Assembly: GCF_902459475.1 (NCBI RefSeq)
Contig: NZ_LR699114.1
Span: 1-64,000 of the forward strand
Reading direction: 5' to 3'
From: Aquicella lusitana
GTDB lineage: Bacteria; Pseudomonadota; Gammaproteobacteria; DSM-16500
DNA length: 64,000 nt
The notes under the pieces were generated by a model that made no database searches, was not told the DNA's origin, and saw only the letters and a program-made list of their open reading frames with translations. The position numbers were made by a program, and so were the translations under genes. This document shows, piece after piece, positions 1 through 8,375 of this stretch. How positions within the stretch are numbered: position 1 is the first letter of the stretch; each line of letters starts with the position of its first letter.

Positions 1-420
1 ATAGGCAAATTAACCGATTACGCCATGCTCATTCTGAGCCAGATGGCAAGAGAGCCTCATTTAATTATGAGCGCAACGTTTCTTGCAGAAGCACTGCATC
101 TGACTGCGCCGACAGTAAGCAAGGTGCTTAAAATGCTCTCGGAAGCAGGCCTTGTTAATTCCATACGAGGTGCGGAAGGAGGGTATCGTCTCGCGCGTGC
201 TGGCACGGAAATTACCGTGGCCGATGTCATCGTGGCGATGGAGGGCGGCCTTGCCATGACCGAATGCTGCGAAAATACGAATCTCTGCGCCATCACCACC
301 GCCTGCGCAATGCGAGAAAATTGGAATAAAATCAATAATATGATCCATTCACTGCTAGCCCGATTCACGATAACCGATATGACGGCGCCATTGACTATAC
401 AAGGGGTTCACGATGGCTAA
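1..420 (+). CDS. Rrf2-family SUF operon regulator, 5' end cut by the window
   Basis: The reading frame is open from base 1 (I-G-K-L-T-D-Y-A before the first ATG at 25). Rrf2 proteins normally begin with a similar SKLTDYA segment, so the true start lies just outside the window. The N-terminal half is a winged helix-turn-helix ([15 protein letters not shown], then the [11 protein letters not shown] wing). A cysteine group follows ([15 protein letters not shown]), spaced much like the Fe-S ligand cysteines of IscR. The stop codon overlaps the sufB start by 8 bases, so regulator and structural genes are translationally linked. By family knowledge it should sense Fe-S status and control this suf operon. 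Its operator would lie upstream of the window. Confidence 0.9.
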   Translation: MGKLTDYAMLILSQMAREPHLIMSATFLAEALHLTAPTVSKVLKMLSEAGLVNSIRGAEGGYRLARAGTEITVADVIVAMEGGLAMTECCENTNLCAITTACAMRENWNKINNMIHSLLARFTITDMTAPLTIQGVHDG

Positions 421-1855
421 TCAGCTCATTAAAGAAGTCGTTCATAAACAGTACCCATACGGGTTTGTAACGCCCATTGAATCTGAAACCATCCCGCCCG
501 GCTTGACGGAAGAAGTGATTCGCCTCATTTCTGCCAAAAAAAATGAGCCGGCTTTCATGCTGGAATGGCGCCTCAAAGCCTATAAACATTGGCAAACCAT
601 GAAGACGCCAGCCTGGCCGCACCTGCATTATCCGGAAATTGATTATCAAAATATTATTTACTACGCTGTGCCCAAAACCACCCAAGATGGCCCCAAAAGC
701 CTGGATGAAGTGGATCCCAAGTTGCTTGAAACGTACAACAAGCTGGGCATCCCGCTGCATGAACAGGGGCGCCTTGCCGGCGTTGCGGTGGATGCTGTGT
801 TTGACAGTATTTCGGTTGCCACCACTTTCAAAGCAAAGCTTGCCGAAGCCGGCGTAATCTTTTGCTCCTTTTCTGAAGCAGTACAAAAATACCCTGAATT
901 GATCGAGCAATACCTCGGTACCGTGGTGCCCTATCGCGATAATTTTTTTGCGGCGCTTAACTCGGCTGTCTTCAGTGATGGTTCTTTTGTCTATATCCCA
1001 AAAGGCGTGCGCTGCCCAATGGAACTTTCCACTTATTTCCGCATTAATACCGCCAAGAGCGGACAATTCGAACGTACACTGATTATTGCCGATGAAGGCA
1101 GTTATGTCAGTTATCTTGAGGGCTGCACAGCGCCCATGCGCGATGAAAACCAGCTGCATGCCGCTGTCGTGGAACTGGTCGCACTCGATAATGCGCAAAT
1201 TAAATATTCCACAGTCCAGAACTGGTATCCGGGAGATGAAGAAGGCCGCGGCGGTATTTTCAATTTTGTTACCAAGCGCGGCGCTTGTCGTGGAGTGAAC
1301 TCGAAAATTTCATGGACACAGATTGAAACAGGATCGGCTATCACGTGGAAATATCCCAGCGTAATTTTGCAAGGCGATCATTCCGTCGGTGAATTTTATT
1401 CTGTTGCGCTGACGAACCATTACCAGCAGGCTGACACGGGCACCAAAATGATTCACATGGGTAAAAATACCCGCAGCACAATTATTTCCAAAGGCATCGC
1501 CGCAGGTAAAGGTCAAAATACTTATCGCGGCCTGGTACGCATGCTACCGGGCGCTACCAATGCCAGAAATTATACGCAATGCGATTCGTTGCTGCTTTCG
1601 CCCACTTGCGGCGCGCACACGTTTCCTTACATCGAAGTAAAAAATCCCAGCGCGCGCGTAGAGCATGAAGCTTCTACATCCAAGATCGGCGAAGACCAGC
1701 TGTTTTATTGCCGACAACGCGGTTTGAGTACCGAAGATGCCATTTCCATGATCGTCAATGGTTTTTGCAAGCAGGTTTTCAAGGAGTTGCCGATGGAATT
1801 CGCTGTGGAAGCACAGAAATTGCTGGAAGTCAGCCTCGAAGGCAGCGTGGGATAA
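413..1855 (+). CDS. sufB: Fe-S cluster assembly scaffold SufB
   Basis: 480 residues, the normal SufB length. SufB is the core of the SufBC2D complex, on which Fe-S clusters are built in the cytoplasm from persulfide sulfur. The C-terminal beta-helix shows the SufB signature around [18 protein letters not shown], with the conserved Cys near residue 402, and [19 protein letters not shown] with the conserved glutamate. The start is supported by an AGGGG Shine-Dalgarno-like stretch about 7 bases upstream. It is followed by a 54-base gap before sufC. All suf genes are on the same strand with very short gaps or overlaps, so they form one operon. Identification is firm. Confidence 0.97.
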   Translation: MANQLIKEVVHKQYPYGFVTPIESETIPPGLTEEVIRLISAKKNEPAFMLEWRLKAYKHWQTMKTPAWPHLHYPEIDYQNIIYYAVPKTTQDGPKSLDEVDPKLLETYNKLGIPLHEQGRLAGVAVDAVFDSISVATTFKAKLAEAGVIFCSFSEAVQKYPELIEQYLGTVVPYRDNFFAALNSAVFSDGSFVYIPKGVRCPMELSTYFRINTAKSGQFERTLIIADEGSYVSYLEGCTAPMRDENQLHAAVVELVALDNAQIKYSTVQNWYPGDEEGRGGIFNFVTKRGACRGVNSKISWTQIETGSAITWKYPSVILQGDHSVGEFYSVALTNHYQQADTGTKMIHMGKNTRSTIISKGIAAGKGQNTYRGLVRMLPGATNARNYTQCDSLLLSPTCGAHTFPYIEVKNPSARVEHEASTSKIGEDQLFYCRQRGLSTEDAISMIVNGFCKQVFKELPMEFAVEAQKLLEVSLEGSVG

Positions 1856-1909
1856 ACGCCGGGTGAGGGGAGAGGTTGTATTAAAGATGTTTATAAGAGC
1901 AGGTAAAAA

Positions 1910-2677
1910 ATGTTAACGATAAATAATCTTCACGTAACTATTCAAGACGAAAAACAACAGACAAAACCGATTTTGCGCGGTGTAAACCTGACGATTAAGC
2001 CGGGCGAAGTACATGCCATCATGGGCCCCAATGGTTCGGGAAAAAGTACACTCGCGAATGTGCTCGCAGGCCGTGACGATTATCAAATTACCGCGGGTTC
2101 CGTCATGATGCGAGGCGAAGATTTATTATCGCTTGAACCGGAAGTCCGCGCGGCGCGCGGACTTTTTCTTGCTTTCCAATATCCCACCGAGATCCCCGGT
2201 GTGAATAATATGTATTTCCTGCGTACGGCCTTAAACAGTCTGCGCAAACAAAAAGGTTTGCCGCCACTTGATGCAGCTGATTTCTTGGCGCTGGTGAAAG
2301 CTCGCATCAAAGAAGTAGGGCTTTCCGAGGCATTTTTACATCGTGCGGTGAATGAAGGATTTTCAGGCGGTGAGAAGAAGCGCAATGAAGTGCTGCAAAT
2401 GCTCATTCTAGAGCCGGATTTCATTGTGCTTGATGAAACCGATTCAGGGCTTGATATTGACGCGCTGCAAATGGTCGGACGGTGCGTAAGCAGTTTGCGT
2501 AATAGCAATCGCAGCATTTTAGTGGTGACGCACTATCAACGCTTGCTGGATTATATTCAACCGGATGTGGTGCATGTCATGGCCAAAGGCCAGATTTTGA
2601 AATCCGGCGATAAATCACTGGCGCTGGAGCTCGAAGCCAAGGGTTATAGCTGGATTGAAAGCGGGCAGCCGTCATGA
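1910..2677 (+). CDS. sufC: SUF ABC-type ATPase SufC
   Basis: 255 residues. It is a soluble ABC ATPase that drives conformational change in SufBC2D; it is not a transporter. Walker A is GPNGSGKST (residues 39-47), the signature is FSGGEKKR, and Walker B is PDFIVLDETDSGLD with the Asp-Glu pair typical of SufC. Start ATG follows AGAGCAGG-like purines. The stop overlaps the sufD start in an ATGA junction, which indicates translational coupling with its partner SufD. Confidence 0.97.
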   Translation: MLTINNLHVTIQDEKQQTKPILRGVNLTIKPGEVHAIMGPNGSGKSTLANVLAGRDDYQITAGSVMMRGEDLLSLEPEVRAARGLFLAFQYPTEIPGVNNMYFLRTALNSLRKQKGLPPLDAADFLALVKARIKEVGLSEAFLHRAVNEGFSGGEKKRNEVLQMLILEPDFIVLDETDSGLDIDALQMVGRCVSSLRNSNRSILVVTHYQRLLDYIQPDVVHVMAKGQILKSGDKSLALELEAKGYSWIESGQPS

Positions 2678-3966
2678 CGAGAGCAGTATTATTACCAACA
2701 TGGCTTGAACGAAGCGTAGGGAATGAAAATGCGGGCATACCCGGCTGGTTTGCTGATTTTCGTCAACAACAGAGGGAAGCCTTTATACAGACAGGTATCC
2801 CGACGCGCCAGGATGAGCGATGGAAATATGCAGATCTTTCTTTTCTGACCCAGCATCAATTCGTTTCTTCTGAACAATGCGTGGAAGCGGAACAGTTGCA
2901 GGATGTTATTCATCAACACCGCTTACGGCAAGGCGATAGTATTCTACTAGTCTTGGTAAATGGTTTTTTCATGCCATCCCTGTCTGATCTCGCCAAATTA
3001 CCGCCGCAAGTCATTGCCTGCTCCATGCAGGAGGCGTTATCTAGCCATCCTGAATTAATCAAGGCCCATTGGCCGCAAGCGGCAGAAACTAAACAATATC
3101 CTTTTGCAAGCCTGAATGCAGCGATGTGCATGGACGGCTTGTTCTTCTATCTGCCAGACCAATGTGCGTTGGCTGCGCCGTTGCATCTTTTGTCGCTAGT
3201 GATTAACGAACAGGAATGGATTGCCTGCCCGCGTCATCTTTTTATATTGGGCGAGCACAGCCGCTTAACTGTAGCAGAAGAACATTTTTCTTTATCAAGC
3301 CATCGTTATTTGATGAACATGGTCACCACGATGACGATTGGCAAACACGCACAACTCAAACACATTAAAATTCAGCAGGAAGGCCGAAAGGCGATTCATC
3401 TTGCACACACCTTTGTTACGCAGCAGCAGGACAGCGAAGCAGCTTTTACTTATTTTTCATTTGGCAGCCAGTTTGCGCGCGACGAGCTGGCGGTTAAGCT
3501 GGAAGGACCGGGCGCGATATGCGATACGAGCGGATTCTATCATTTGCAGCATGACAATCAGTATATTGATCATCATGTGGAAATTGATCACAACGCAGCG
3601 CATAGTCAAAGCCAGATGCTTTATAAAGGTATTCTTGATAAAAAGTCACGCGCGGTATTTAACGGCCGCCTGTACGTCAAACAGGAAGCAAAAAAAATTC
3701 TGGCCTATCAAGCCAATCATAATTTGCTTTTATCCCACTCTGCGGAAGTTTATTCCAAACCAGAATTAGAAATTTATGCGGATGATGTGAAATGCAAGCA
3801 TGGTGCAACGACGGGTCAATTGGATCACGACGCACTATTTTACATGCGCGCCCGTGGAATTGATAAAGCGGAAGCCATCGCCATTTTGTTGCGCGGATTT
3901 GCCGAGGAAATTACGCAGCGAATTACGCACCCTGGTATCAAAATGCGCGTGCAGGAGATGTTATAG
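2674..3966 (+). CDS. sufD: Fe-S cluster assembly protein SufD
   Basis: 430 residues, paralogous to SufB in its C-terminal beta-helix. It contributes to the SufB-SufD interface where the nascent cluster forms. Visible SufD features are the DTSGFYHLQHDNQYIDHH block, the SQMLYKGILDKKSRAVFNGR block and KCKHGATTGQLD, with the conserved His in CKHG. The N-terminal third (residues 1-150) is divergent, as is normal for SufD. The gene overlaps sufC by four bases and ends three bases before sufS. Confidence 0.96.
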   Translation: MTRAVLLPTWLERSVGNENAGIPGWFADFRQQQREAFIQTGIPTRQDERWKYADLSFLTQHQFVSSEQCVEAEQLQDVIHQHRLRQGDSILLVLVNGFFMPSLSDLAKLPPQVIACSMQEALSSHPELIKAHWPQAAETKQYPFASLNAAMCMDGLFFYLPDQCALAAPLHLLSLVINEQEWIACPRHLFILGEHSRLTVAEEHFSLSSHRYLMNMVTTMTIGKHAQLKHIKIQQEGRKAIHLAHTFVTQQQDSEAAFTYFSFGSQFARDELAVKLEGPGAICDTSGFYHLQHDNQYIDHHVEIDHNAAHSQSQMLYKGILDKKSRAVFNGRLYVKQEAKKILAYQANHNLLLSHSAEVYSKPELEIYADDVKCKHGATTGQLDHDALFYMRARGIDKAEAIAILLRGFAEEITQRITHPGIKMRVQEML

Positions 3967-3969
3967 CGT

Positions 3970-5226
3970 ATGAGAACACGTTTGAATGACAAAATTGATT
4001 TTTCCTTATTGCGACACGATTTTCCCATTTTACAGGGAAAAAACCGCAATCAGCCGCTGGTTTACCTGGATAGCGCTGCTTCTGCCCAGAAGCCGCGCCA
4101 AGTAATTGAGGCCATTTCCAATTTCTATTATCAGGACTATGCCAATATTCACCGTGGTATTTATGAATTAAGCGAGCGCTCGTCTAAATTGTATGAAGAC
4201 GCGCGCGAACAAGCGGCCCAGTTTATTCACGCTGCAAGAGCGGATGAAATTGTTTTTGTGCGAGGCACGACGGAAGGCATTAATCTTGTAGCGCACTGTC
4301 TGCCTCGCACCGCAAACGGTGCATACATACCCTGGCAGGCAGGAGATGAAGTCATTCTGAGTGCTATGGAGCATCATTCCAATATTGTTCCCTGGTTTCT
4401 GCTCAAGGAGCGACTGGGGATCGAATTGAAAATTATTCCGGTAACAGATGCGGGTGAATTGGCGCTGGAGACCTATCTAAAATTATTTTCTCCGCGCACA
4501 AAATTGGTCGCCATCAATCATGCATCCAACGTCATTGGCACAATTAATCCTGTCAGTGAAATGACGCGCATTGCGCATGAACACGGTGTGCCTGTTTTAA
4601 TTGACGGCGCGCAAGCCGTGCCGCACATGCCTGTGGATGTGCAAGCGATTGGCTGCGATTTTTATATTTTTTCAGGTCATAAACTATATGGACCTTCCGG
4701 CGCAGGCATTTTGTATGCCAAACAACCTTGGCTGGATGCCATGCCCCCTTATCATGGAGGCGGCGGAATGATCGAAACGGTAGCCTTTTCCAGCGTAACG
4801 TTCGCAAAGGCGGCACATAAATTTGAAGCGGGCACGCCAGATATTGCCGGCGCGATCGGTTTGCATGCAGCCATTCAATATGTGCAGGGCATTGGTGTGG
4901 AAACTATTTTTGCCCATGAGCAGGATTTGCTTTGCTATGCAGAAGCACGCTTGTTGACCATTCCCGGATTGCGCATCATTGGCACCGCGAAGCCCAAGGT
5001 CGGTGTTATTTCCTTTGTGATAGAGGGAATTCATCCACACGATATAGGAACTGTACTGGACCATGAGGGCGTCGCCGTGCGCGCGGGCCATCATTGTGCC
5101 ATGCCGCTGATGGAGCGTTTTAATGTGCCAGCGACGGTGCGAGCTTCGTTGGGTCTCTATAATACTGAAAAAGATATTGATGCATTGATCGAAGCATTGC
5201 TTCTAGCAAAGAGGTTATTTGTCTGA
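3970..5226 (+). CDS. sufS: Cysteine desulfurase SufS (PLP-dependent)
   Basis: 418 residues, class V aminotransferase fold, group II desulfurase. It removes sulfur from cysteine as a persulfide for cluster assembly. The PLP lysine is K238 in FSGHKLYGPSG. The catalytic cysteine is C376 in VRAGHHCAMPLM, within the short RAGHHC context typical of SufS rather than the longer IscS loop. Other PLP contacts are IDGAQAVPH and NHASNVIGTINP. The stop overlaps the sufU start by one base. Confidence 0.97.
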   Translation: MRTRLNDKIDFSLLRHDFPILQGKNRNQPLVYLDSAASAQKPRQVIEAISNFYYQDYANIHRGIYELSERSSKLYEDAREQAAQFIHAARADEIVFVRGTTEGINLVAHCLPRTANGAYIPWQAGDEVILSAMEHHSNIVPWFLLKERLGIELKIIPVTDAGELALETYLKLFSPRTKLVAINHASNVIGTINPVSEMTRIAHEHGVPVLIDGAQAVPHMPVDVQAIGCDFYIFSGHKLYGPSGAGILYAKQPWLDAMPPYHGGGGMIETVAFSSVTFAKAAHKFEAGTPDIAGAIGLHAAIQYVQGIGVETIFAHEQDLLCYAEARLLTIPGLRIIGTAKPKVGVISFVIEGIHPHDIGTVLDHEGVAVRAGHHCAMPLMERFNVPATVRASLGLYNTEKDIDALIEALLLAKRLFV

Positions 5227-5666
5227 TGTCGTTACGTGAATTGTATCAGGAAATCATTGTTGATCACGGCAAGGCGCCGCGCAATTTTGGTAAATTGTCT
5301 CATGCCAGCCATTGCAAAGCGGGCCACAACCCGCTTTGCGGCGACAAGTTGACATTATACCTGCTTGAGCGCGACGGCGTCGTTCAGGATATTTGTTTTG
5401 AAGGTGCAGGTTGCGCGATTTCAGTCGCGTCCGCTTCACTCATGACAGAGTGTGTGAAAGGCAAAAAACGAAGTGACGTAATCAAACTATTTGAACAATT
5501 TCATGATTTGGTGACCGCAGGCAAAACATCGGAAGAAGATTTAGGCAAGCTTGCGGTATTCAGCGGCGTTGCGGAGTTTCCCGTGCGCGTGAAGTGCGCT
5601 ACATTGGCCTGGCATACGCTCAAGGCAGCACTCGAGCAGGATCCTGATCCGGTAAGCACAGAATAA
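5226..5666 (+). CDS. sufU: SufU-type sulfur transfer / scaffold protein
   Basis: 146 residues, IscU/NifU-N fold. Three conserved cysteines are C38 (NPLCGDKL), C63 (GAGCAISVAS) and C124 (VRVKCATLAWHTL), plus the CGD aspartate at 40. These match the zinc site of SufU, which accepts persulfide from SufS. SufU replaces SufE in SUF operons of Gram-positive bacteria and several gammaproteobacteria including Legionellales. There is no sufE in this operon, which supports the SufU role. Start overlaps the sufS stop. Confidence 0.93.
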   Translation: MSLRELYQEIIVDHGKAPRNFGKLSHASHCKAGHNPLCGDKLTLYLLERDGVVQDICFEGAGCAISVASASLMTECVKGKKRSDVIKLFEQFHDLVTAGKTSEEDLGKLAVFSGVAEFPVRVKCATLAWHTLKAALEQDPDPVSTE

Positions 5667-5677
5667 AGGAGAAGTCC

Positions 5678-6019
5678 ATGAATCCAAACATTATGTTTAC
5701 TAACGCGGCGAAAGATTACATTAAAAAAGTGCTAGAAAAAAATAAAGGTGTTGCTTTTCGTCTATCGGTTAAAAAAACAGGATGCTCGGGTTATTCCTAT
5801 TTCCCTGCCGTGGTCGAGCAGATTAATCCGGCGGATTTTTTGATAGAGCTGGACGGATTGAAAATCCTGGTTGATCCATTATGGCTGCATCTTTTTAATG
5901 GATTGCAGGTGGATTATTTGGAAGAAGAAAAATCCGGATTAAAACAAAAGCGGCTTCAGTTTAACAATCCAAATGAGTCTAGCCGTTGCGGTTGCGGCGA
6001 AAGTTTTCATATTGAGTGA
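5678..6019 (+). CDS. A-type Fe-S carrier (HesB/IscA/SufA family)
   Basis: 113 residues. The three A-type ligand cysteines are present: C36 in KKTGCSGYSY and C104/C106 in RCGCGESF at the C terminus. These proteins accept a cluster from the scaffold and deliver it to apo-targets. A GGAGAAG ribosome-binding site precedes the ATG. By position it is the SufA of this operon, though sequence alone does not separate SufA from IscA or ErpA, so I give no symbol. Confidence 0.93.
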   Translation: MNPNIMFTNAAKDYIKKVLEKNKGVAFRLSVKKTGCSGYSYFPAVVEQINPADFLIELDGLKILVDPLWLHLFNGLQVDYLEEEKSGLKQKRLQFNNPNESSRCGCGESFHIE

Positions 6020-6027
6020 GGCGGATC

Positions 6028-6567
6028 GTGCATAGACAAACAGTCATCGAGGTCAAGCGGGATGTGGAAGCGACACTCATCCCTTCAGGTGTCAAAGTCA
6101 AACTGCAGCAGGGCACGCAGGCATTTATTACTCAGGCGCTCGGCACTTCTTACACGGTGCATGTGAATGGAAATTTGGTACGCGTGTCCGGTAAAGATGG
6201 CGATGCGCTGGGTCTTGTGAAGCTAGATTTGCCTGATATTAATCAAGCGGACGGTTCTGTGGAAGATAAAGTCTGGCAGCAATTAAAAACCTGTTTTGAT
6301 CCGGAAATACCCGTCAACATTGTTGATTTGGGATTAGTGTATGAATGCAAGGTGATTCCGCTAGGCATGAATGATTTTGATGTGGCGGTAACAATGACGT
6401 TGACTGCGCCGGGGTGTGGAATGGGGCCGGTATTGGTGGCTGAAGTGGAAGAAAAAATCCGCGAAATTCATGGTGTGGCACATGTCAAAGTAGAACTGGT
6501 TTTTGATCCGCCGTGGAACAGGGATTGTATGAGTGAAGAAGCAAAATTGCAGCTGGGGTTATTATAA
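6028..6567 (+). CDS. sufT: SufT, DUF59/MIP18-type Fe-S maturation protein
   Basis: 179 residues from the chosen GTG at 6028. An earlier in-frame GTG at 6016 exists, but GAGG at 6018-6021 is correctly spaced for 6028, and SufT proteins usually start with a short xRETVxxxRD segment like HRQTVIEVKRD here. Residues about 70-170 form the DUF59 domain, with CFDPEIPVNIVDLGLVY, the TLTAPGCGMG loop carrying the conserved Cys, and VKVELVFDPPWN at the end. SufT proteins help mature Fe-S enzymes. The gene is last in the suf gene series. Confidence 0.9.
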   Translation: MHRQTVIEVKRDVEATLIPSGVKVKLQQGTQAFITQALGTSYTVHVNGNLVRVSGKDGDALGLVKLDLPDINQADGSVEDKVWQQLKTCFDPEIPVNIVDLGLVYECKVIPLGMNDFDVAVTMTLTAPGCGMGPVLVAEVEEKIREIHGVAHVKVELVFDPPWNRDCMSEEAKLQLGLL

Positions 6568-6621
6568 AAACGCTTATCGAATTGAAACCAACTATTAATT
6601 TTTACATCTTAAGAGGAAATC

Positions 6622-6939
6622 ATGATGTCCATACAAGAAAAAATTAAACAGCAGGTGACTGAAAACACCATTGTGCTCTACATGAAAGGCAATTCCGAAT
6701 TACCAATGTGCGGTTTTTCTGCCCGCGCAGTCAATTTATTGAAATCTTGCGGCGCAAAATTTATGACGGTGGATGTTTTGAAAGATGAAGCAATTCGCCA
6801 GGGAATCAAAGTATTTTCCAACTGGCCAACCATTCCACAACTGTATGTGAAAGGCGAGTTTATTGGCGGCAGCGATATCATGGCTGAGATGTATGAGGCG
6901 GGTGAGTTGCAACAGCTTGTTAAGGATGTGCAAGGATAA
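6622..6939 (+). CDS. grxD: Monothiol glutaredoxin Grx4/GrxD
   Basis: 105 residues with the monothiol CGFS active site (C30 in LPMCGFSARAV), the TIPQLYVKGEFIGG glutathione/TIP motif and the GGSD turn. Such glutaredoxins bind a [2Fe-2S] cluster with glutathione and a BolA partner and act as cluster carriers. A strong AAGAGGAAA site precedes two adjacent ATG codons (6622 and 6625); either may be used. It lies 54 bases after sufT and probably belongs to the same transcription unit or functional group. Confidence 0.96.
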   Translation: MMSIQEKIKQQVTENTIVLYMKGNSELPMCGFSARAVNLLKSCGAKFMTVDVLKDEAIRQGIKVFSNWPTIPQLYVKGEFIGGSDIMAEMYEAGELQQLVKDVQG

Positions 6940-6983
6940 AGCCTATTTCTGTGAGATCGTTGAAGAAGCGTTCTGTATGGAGG

Positions 6984-7052
6984 GGATGGTTTTTATGGAT
7001 AAAACTCCATCCTATTCTTGTCATGCGACAGTCCCGCGGATTTTGCCGCGGG
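6984..7052. other. Two hairpins downstream of grxD
   Basis: Two inverted repeats sit between grxD and the convergent gene at 7089-7727. The first pairs GGATGG (6984-6989) with CCATCC (7007-7012), with T and A runs that can extend the stem. The second pairs CCCGCGG (7033-7039) with CCGCGGG (7046-7052) over a six-base loop. Neither is followed by a good U-run on the plus strand. They may end transcription of the suf/grxD unit, but that is not certain. Confidence 0.4.
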
Positions 7053-7088
7053 AATGGCGCAAAAAATGATGAGTTGATGTATTTAATT

Positions 7089-7727
7089 TTAATATCTTCG
7101 ATGATTGTTCGTACCGAGCAGTGGACGTTTTTCTGGATCAACTTTGTTGGAAGGCTCTTTTTTCTCGCCGCCGAAGCATAAGGAAAAAGGAAAACAGCAC
7201 CTTGACCGAGATTCGGATTTTGGCGTCGTCTTTTTGAATACGGCCTGCTGGCTGCCGAGATCATTAGCCTTTTCCTTAAGCAGATCTACATTCTCTGTGT
7301 TACCGATGGTTTTTTTATATTCAGCCTCTACTGCCTGATAGCCAATTGCATCTACCTCATTTGTTAGCTGCTGCACTCTAGTTCGCTGACTGTCGTTGGG
7401 CGTTTCTTTTTTAAGCTCGTCAAGCTGACCTAATATTCGCGCTGTCTGGTTGGTAATTTCGCCCGTTTTCTTGGAGGCGGATGTGTGATCCTGGGTTGAT
7501 TGAGAATGTGGTTTAGTTTCTTTTACCTGTTTTTTATCAGTCTTTTCGTTTTGTTCTCTTTCTTTAGCTTCTTTTTTATGGCGTGACTTCTCTTTCTGAC
7601 CGCGCTGTTTTTCCTGTTCTGCTTCTAACTGCTGCCTGCTTTGTTCCTGGGCCCGCTTTGCGTCTTCCATCATTTTTTTTGTTCTATCGGCCAGGTTTTG
7701 CAAGCTTCCAATGTTACCTCGTTGCAT
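7089..7727 (-). CDS. Charged coiled-coil protein with partial SNARE-like motif and CC cluster (candidate effector)
   Basis: 212 residues, very rich in K, E and Q, with no signal peptide or membrane segment. Residues about 140-170 (NTENVDLLKEKANDLG then SQQAVFKKTTPK) align without gaps to the C-terminal half of the R-SNARE Ykt6 as I remember it. Layer positions V147, L150, A154, L157, Q161 and F164 fit, but the zero-layer position is Asn143 rather than Arg or Gln. The motif is followed by CCFPFSLC (C177, C178, C184), comparable to the lipid-modified CC tail of Ykt6 and to the FCCFFLPCC of the neighbour at 8376-9044. The start is supported by GGGAG seven bases upstream. Function unknown; acting on host membranes is an inference. 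Confidence 0.7.
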   Translation of the reverse strand: MQRGNIGSLQNLADRTKKMMEDAKRAQEQSRQQLEAEQEKQRGQKEKSRHKKEAKEREQNEKTDKKQVKETKPHSQSTQDHTSASKKTGEITNQTARILGQLDELKKETPNDSQRTRVQQLTNEVDAIGYQAVEAEYKKTIGNTENVDLLKEKANDLGSQQAVFKKTTPKSESRSRCCFPFSLCFGGEKKEPSNKVDPEKRPLLGTNNHRRY

Positions 7728-7811
7728 AAAATTCTCCCACGTTTGTAGTTAAAGGACACTAGGCATTCATAAACCAAACTGAGGAAAATCTCAAGGAAAA
7801 ATAAGATTTGA

Positions 7812-8249
7812 TTATTTCGCGGAAATCTTTTTCCACCAGGCGAGACGCGGGAGATAGAGCAGCAGAAAAATCAGCACCGCGATCAGAATGCCAACAAAAT
7901 AAAGACCATACGCGATTGCAAGGCCCACGGAGGAGGTCGCCCAGAGTGTGGCGGCTGTGGTAAGGCCGGTGACGTAATCGCCCTGTCGAAAAATAATACC
8001 AGCGCCGAGAAATCCGATGCCGGTTACGACTTGCGCTGCAATTCGAGTGGGATCATCCGTTGTCACCAGAAAGCTCAAGATGCCAAACATGCAGGAACCA
8101 AGCGCTATGGCACCATAAGTGCGTATACCTGCGGAGACAATATTACGATGACGTTCTCTTTCCCAACCAATGAGGCCGCCCAGAAAGCAGGCGAGAATAA
8201 CGCGAAAGAAGATTTCAAAATCTGCTTGTAAAGTAGCTGTCATCAACAT
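7812..8249 (-). CDS. MgtC/SapB-family membrane protein
   Basis: 145 residues with four or five predicted transmembrane segments. Family motifs are GGLIGWERERH near the N terminus, VTGIGFLGAGIIFR in the middle and GLTTAATLWATSSVGLA. MgtC-type proteins support survival inside macrophages and growth at low magnesium in several pathogens, partly by acting on the F1Fo ATPase; other SapB-family members are uncharacterised. The long cytoplasmic C-terminal domain of Salmonella MgtC is absent, so this is the short SapB-like form. AGGA lies seven bases before the chosen ATG. It is flanked by two genes for SNARE-like proteins on the same strand. Confidence 0.9.
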   Translation of the reverse strand: MLMTATLQADFEIFFRVILACFLGGLIGWERERHRNIVSAGIRTYGAIALGSCMFGILSFLVTTDDPTRIAAQVVTGIGFLGAGIIFRQGDYVTGLTTAATLWATSSVGLAIAYGLYFVGILIAVLIFLLLYLPRLAWWKKISAK

Positions 8250-8295
8250 CGCACGATCCTTGTGGGCATTATCAGTTTTGCTAGGTGGTGCTTGA

Positions 8296-8332
8296 TAAGA
8301 AAGTGCCCGCGCGAAATTCCTTGCGTGGGCAC
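8296..8332 (-). terminator. Rho-independent terminator after the SNARE-like gene
   Basis: A ten-pair stem with one G-T pair (8303-8312 with 8323-8332, loop GAAATTCCTT) is followed, on the minus strand, by TTTCTTATC. It lies about 45 bases past the stop of the gene at 8376-9044 and separates it from the MgtC-family gene. Confidence 0.65.
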
Positions 8333-8375
8333 AATCTATATTAAAATTTATGCTACACAGATTTTTTAACAGGGT

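Noticed and set aside
395-1198. 267-codon minus-strand frame inside sufB
   Set aside because: It lies wholly antisense to a clearly conserved gene and shows no family similarity.
7089-7260. Full tandem SNARE motif at the N terminus of the 7089-7727 protein (MQRGNIGSLQNLADRT)
   Set aside because: The heptads fit, but the Arg is one position off the zero layer and the segment starts at the first residue, so the resemblance is too weak to claim.
6951-7338. Short plus-strand frames between grxD and the coiled-coil gene
   Set aside because: They cover hairpins or are antisense to the convergent gene, and lack ribosome-binding sites.
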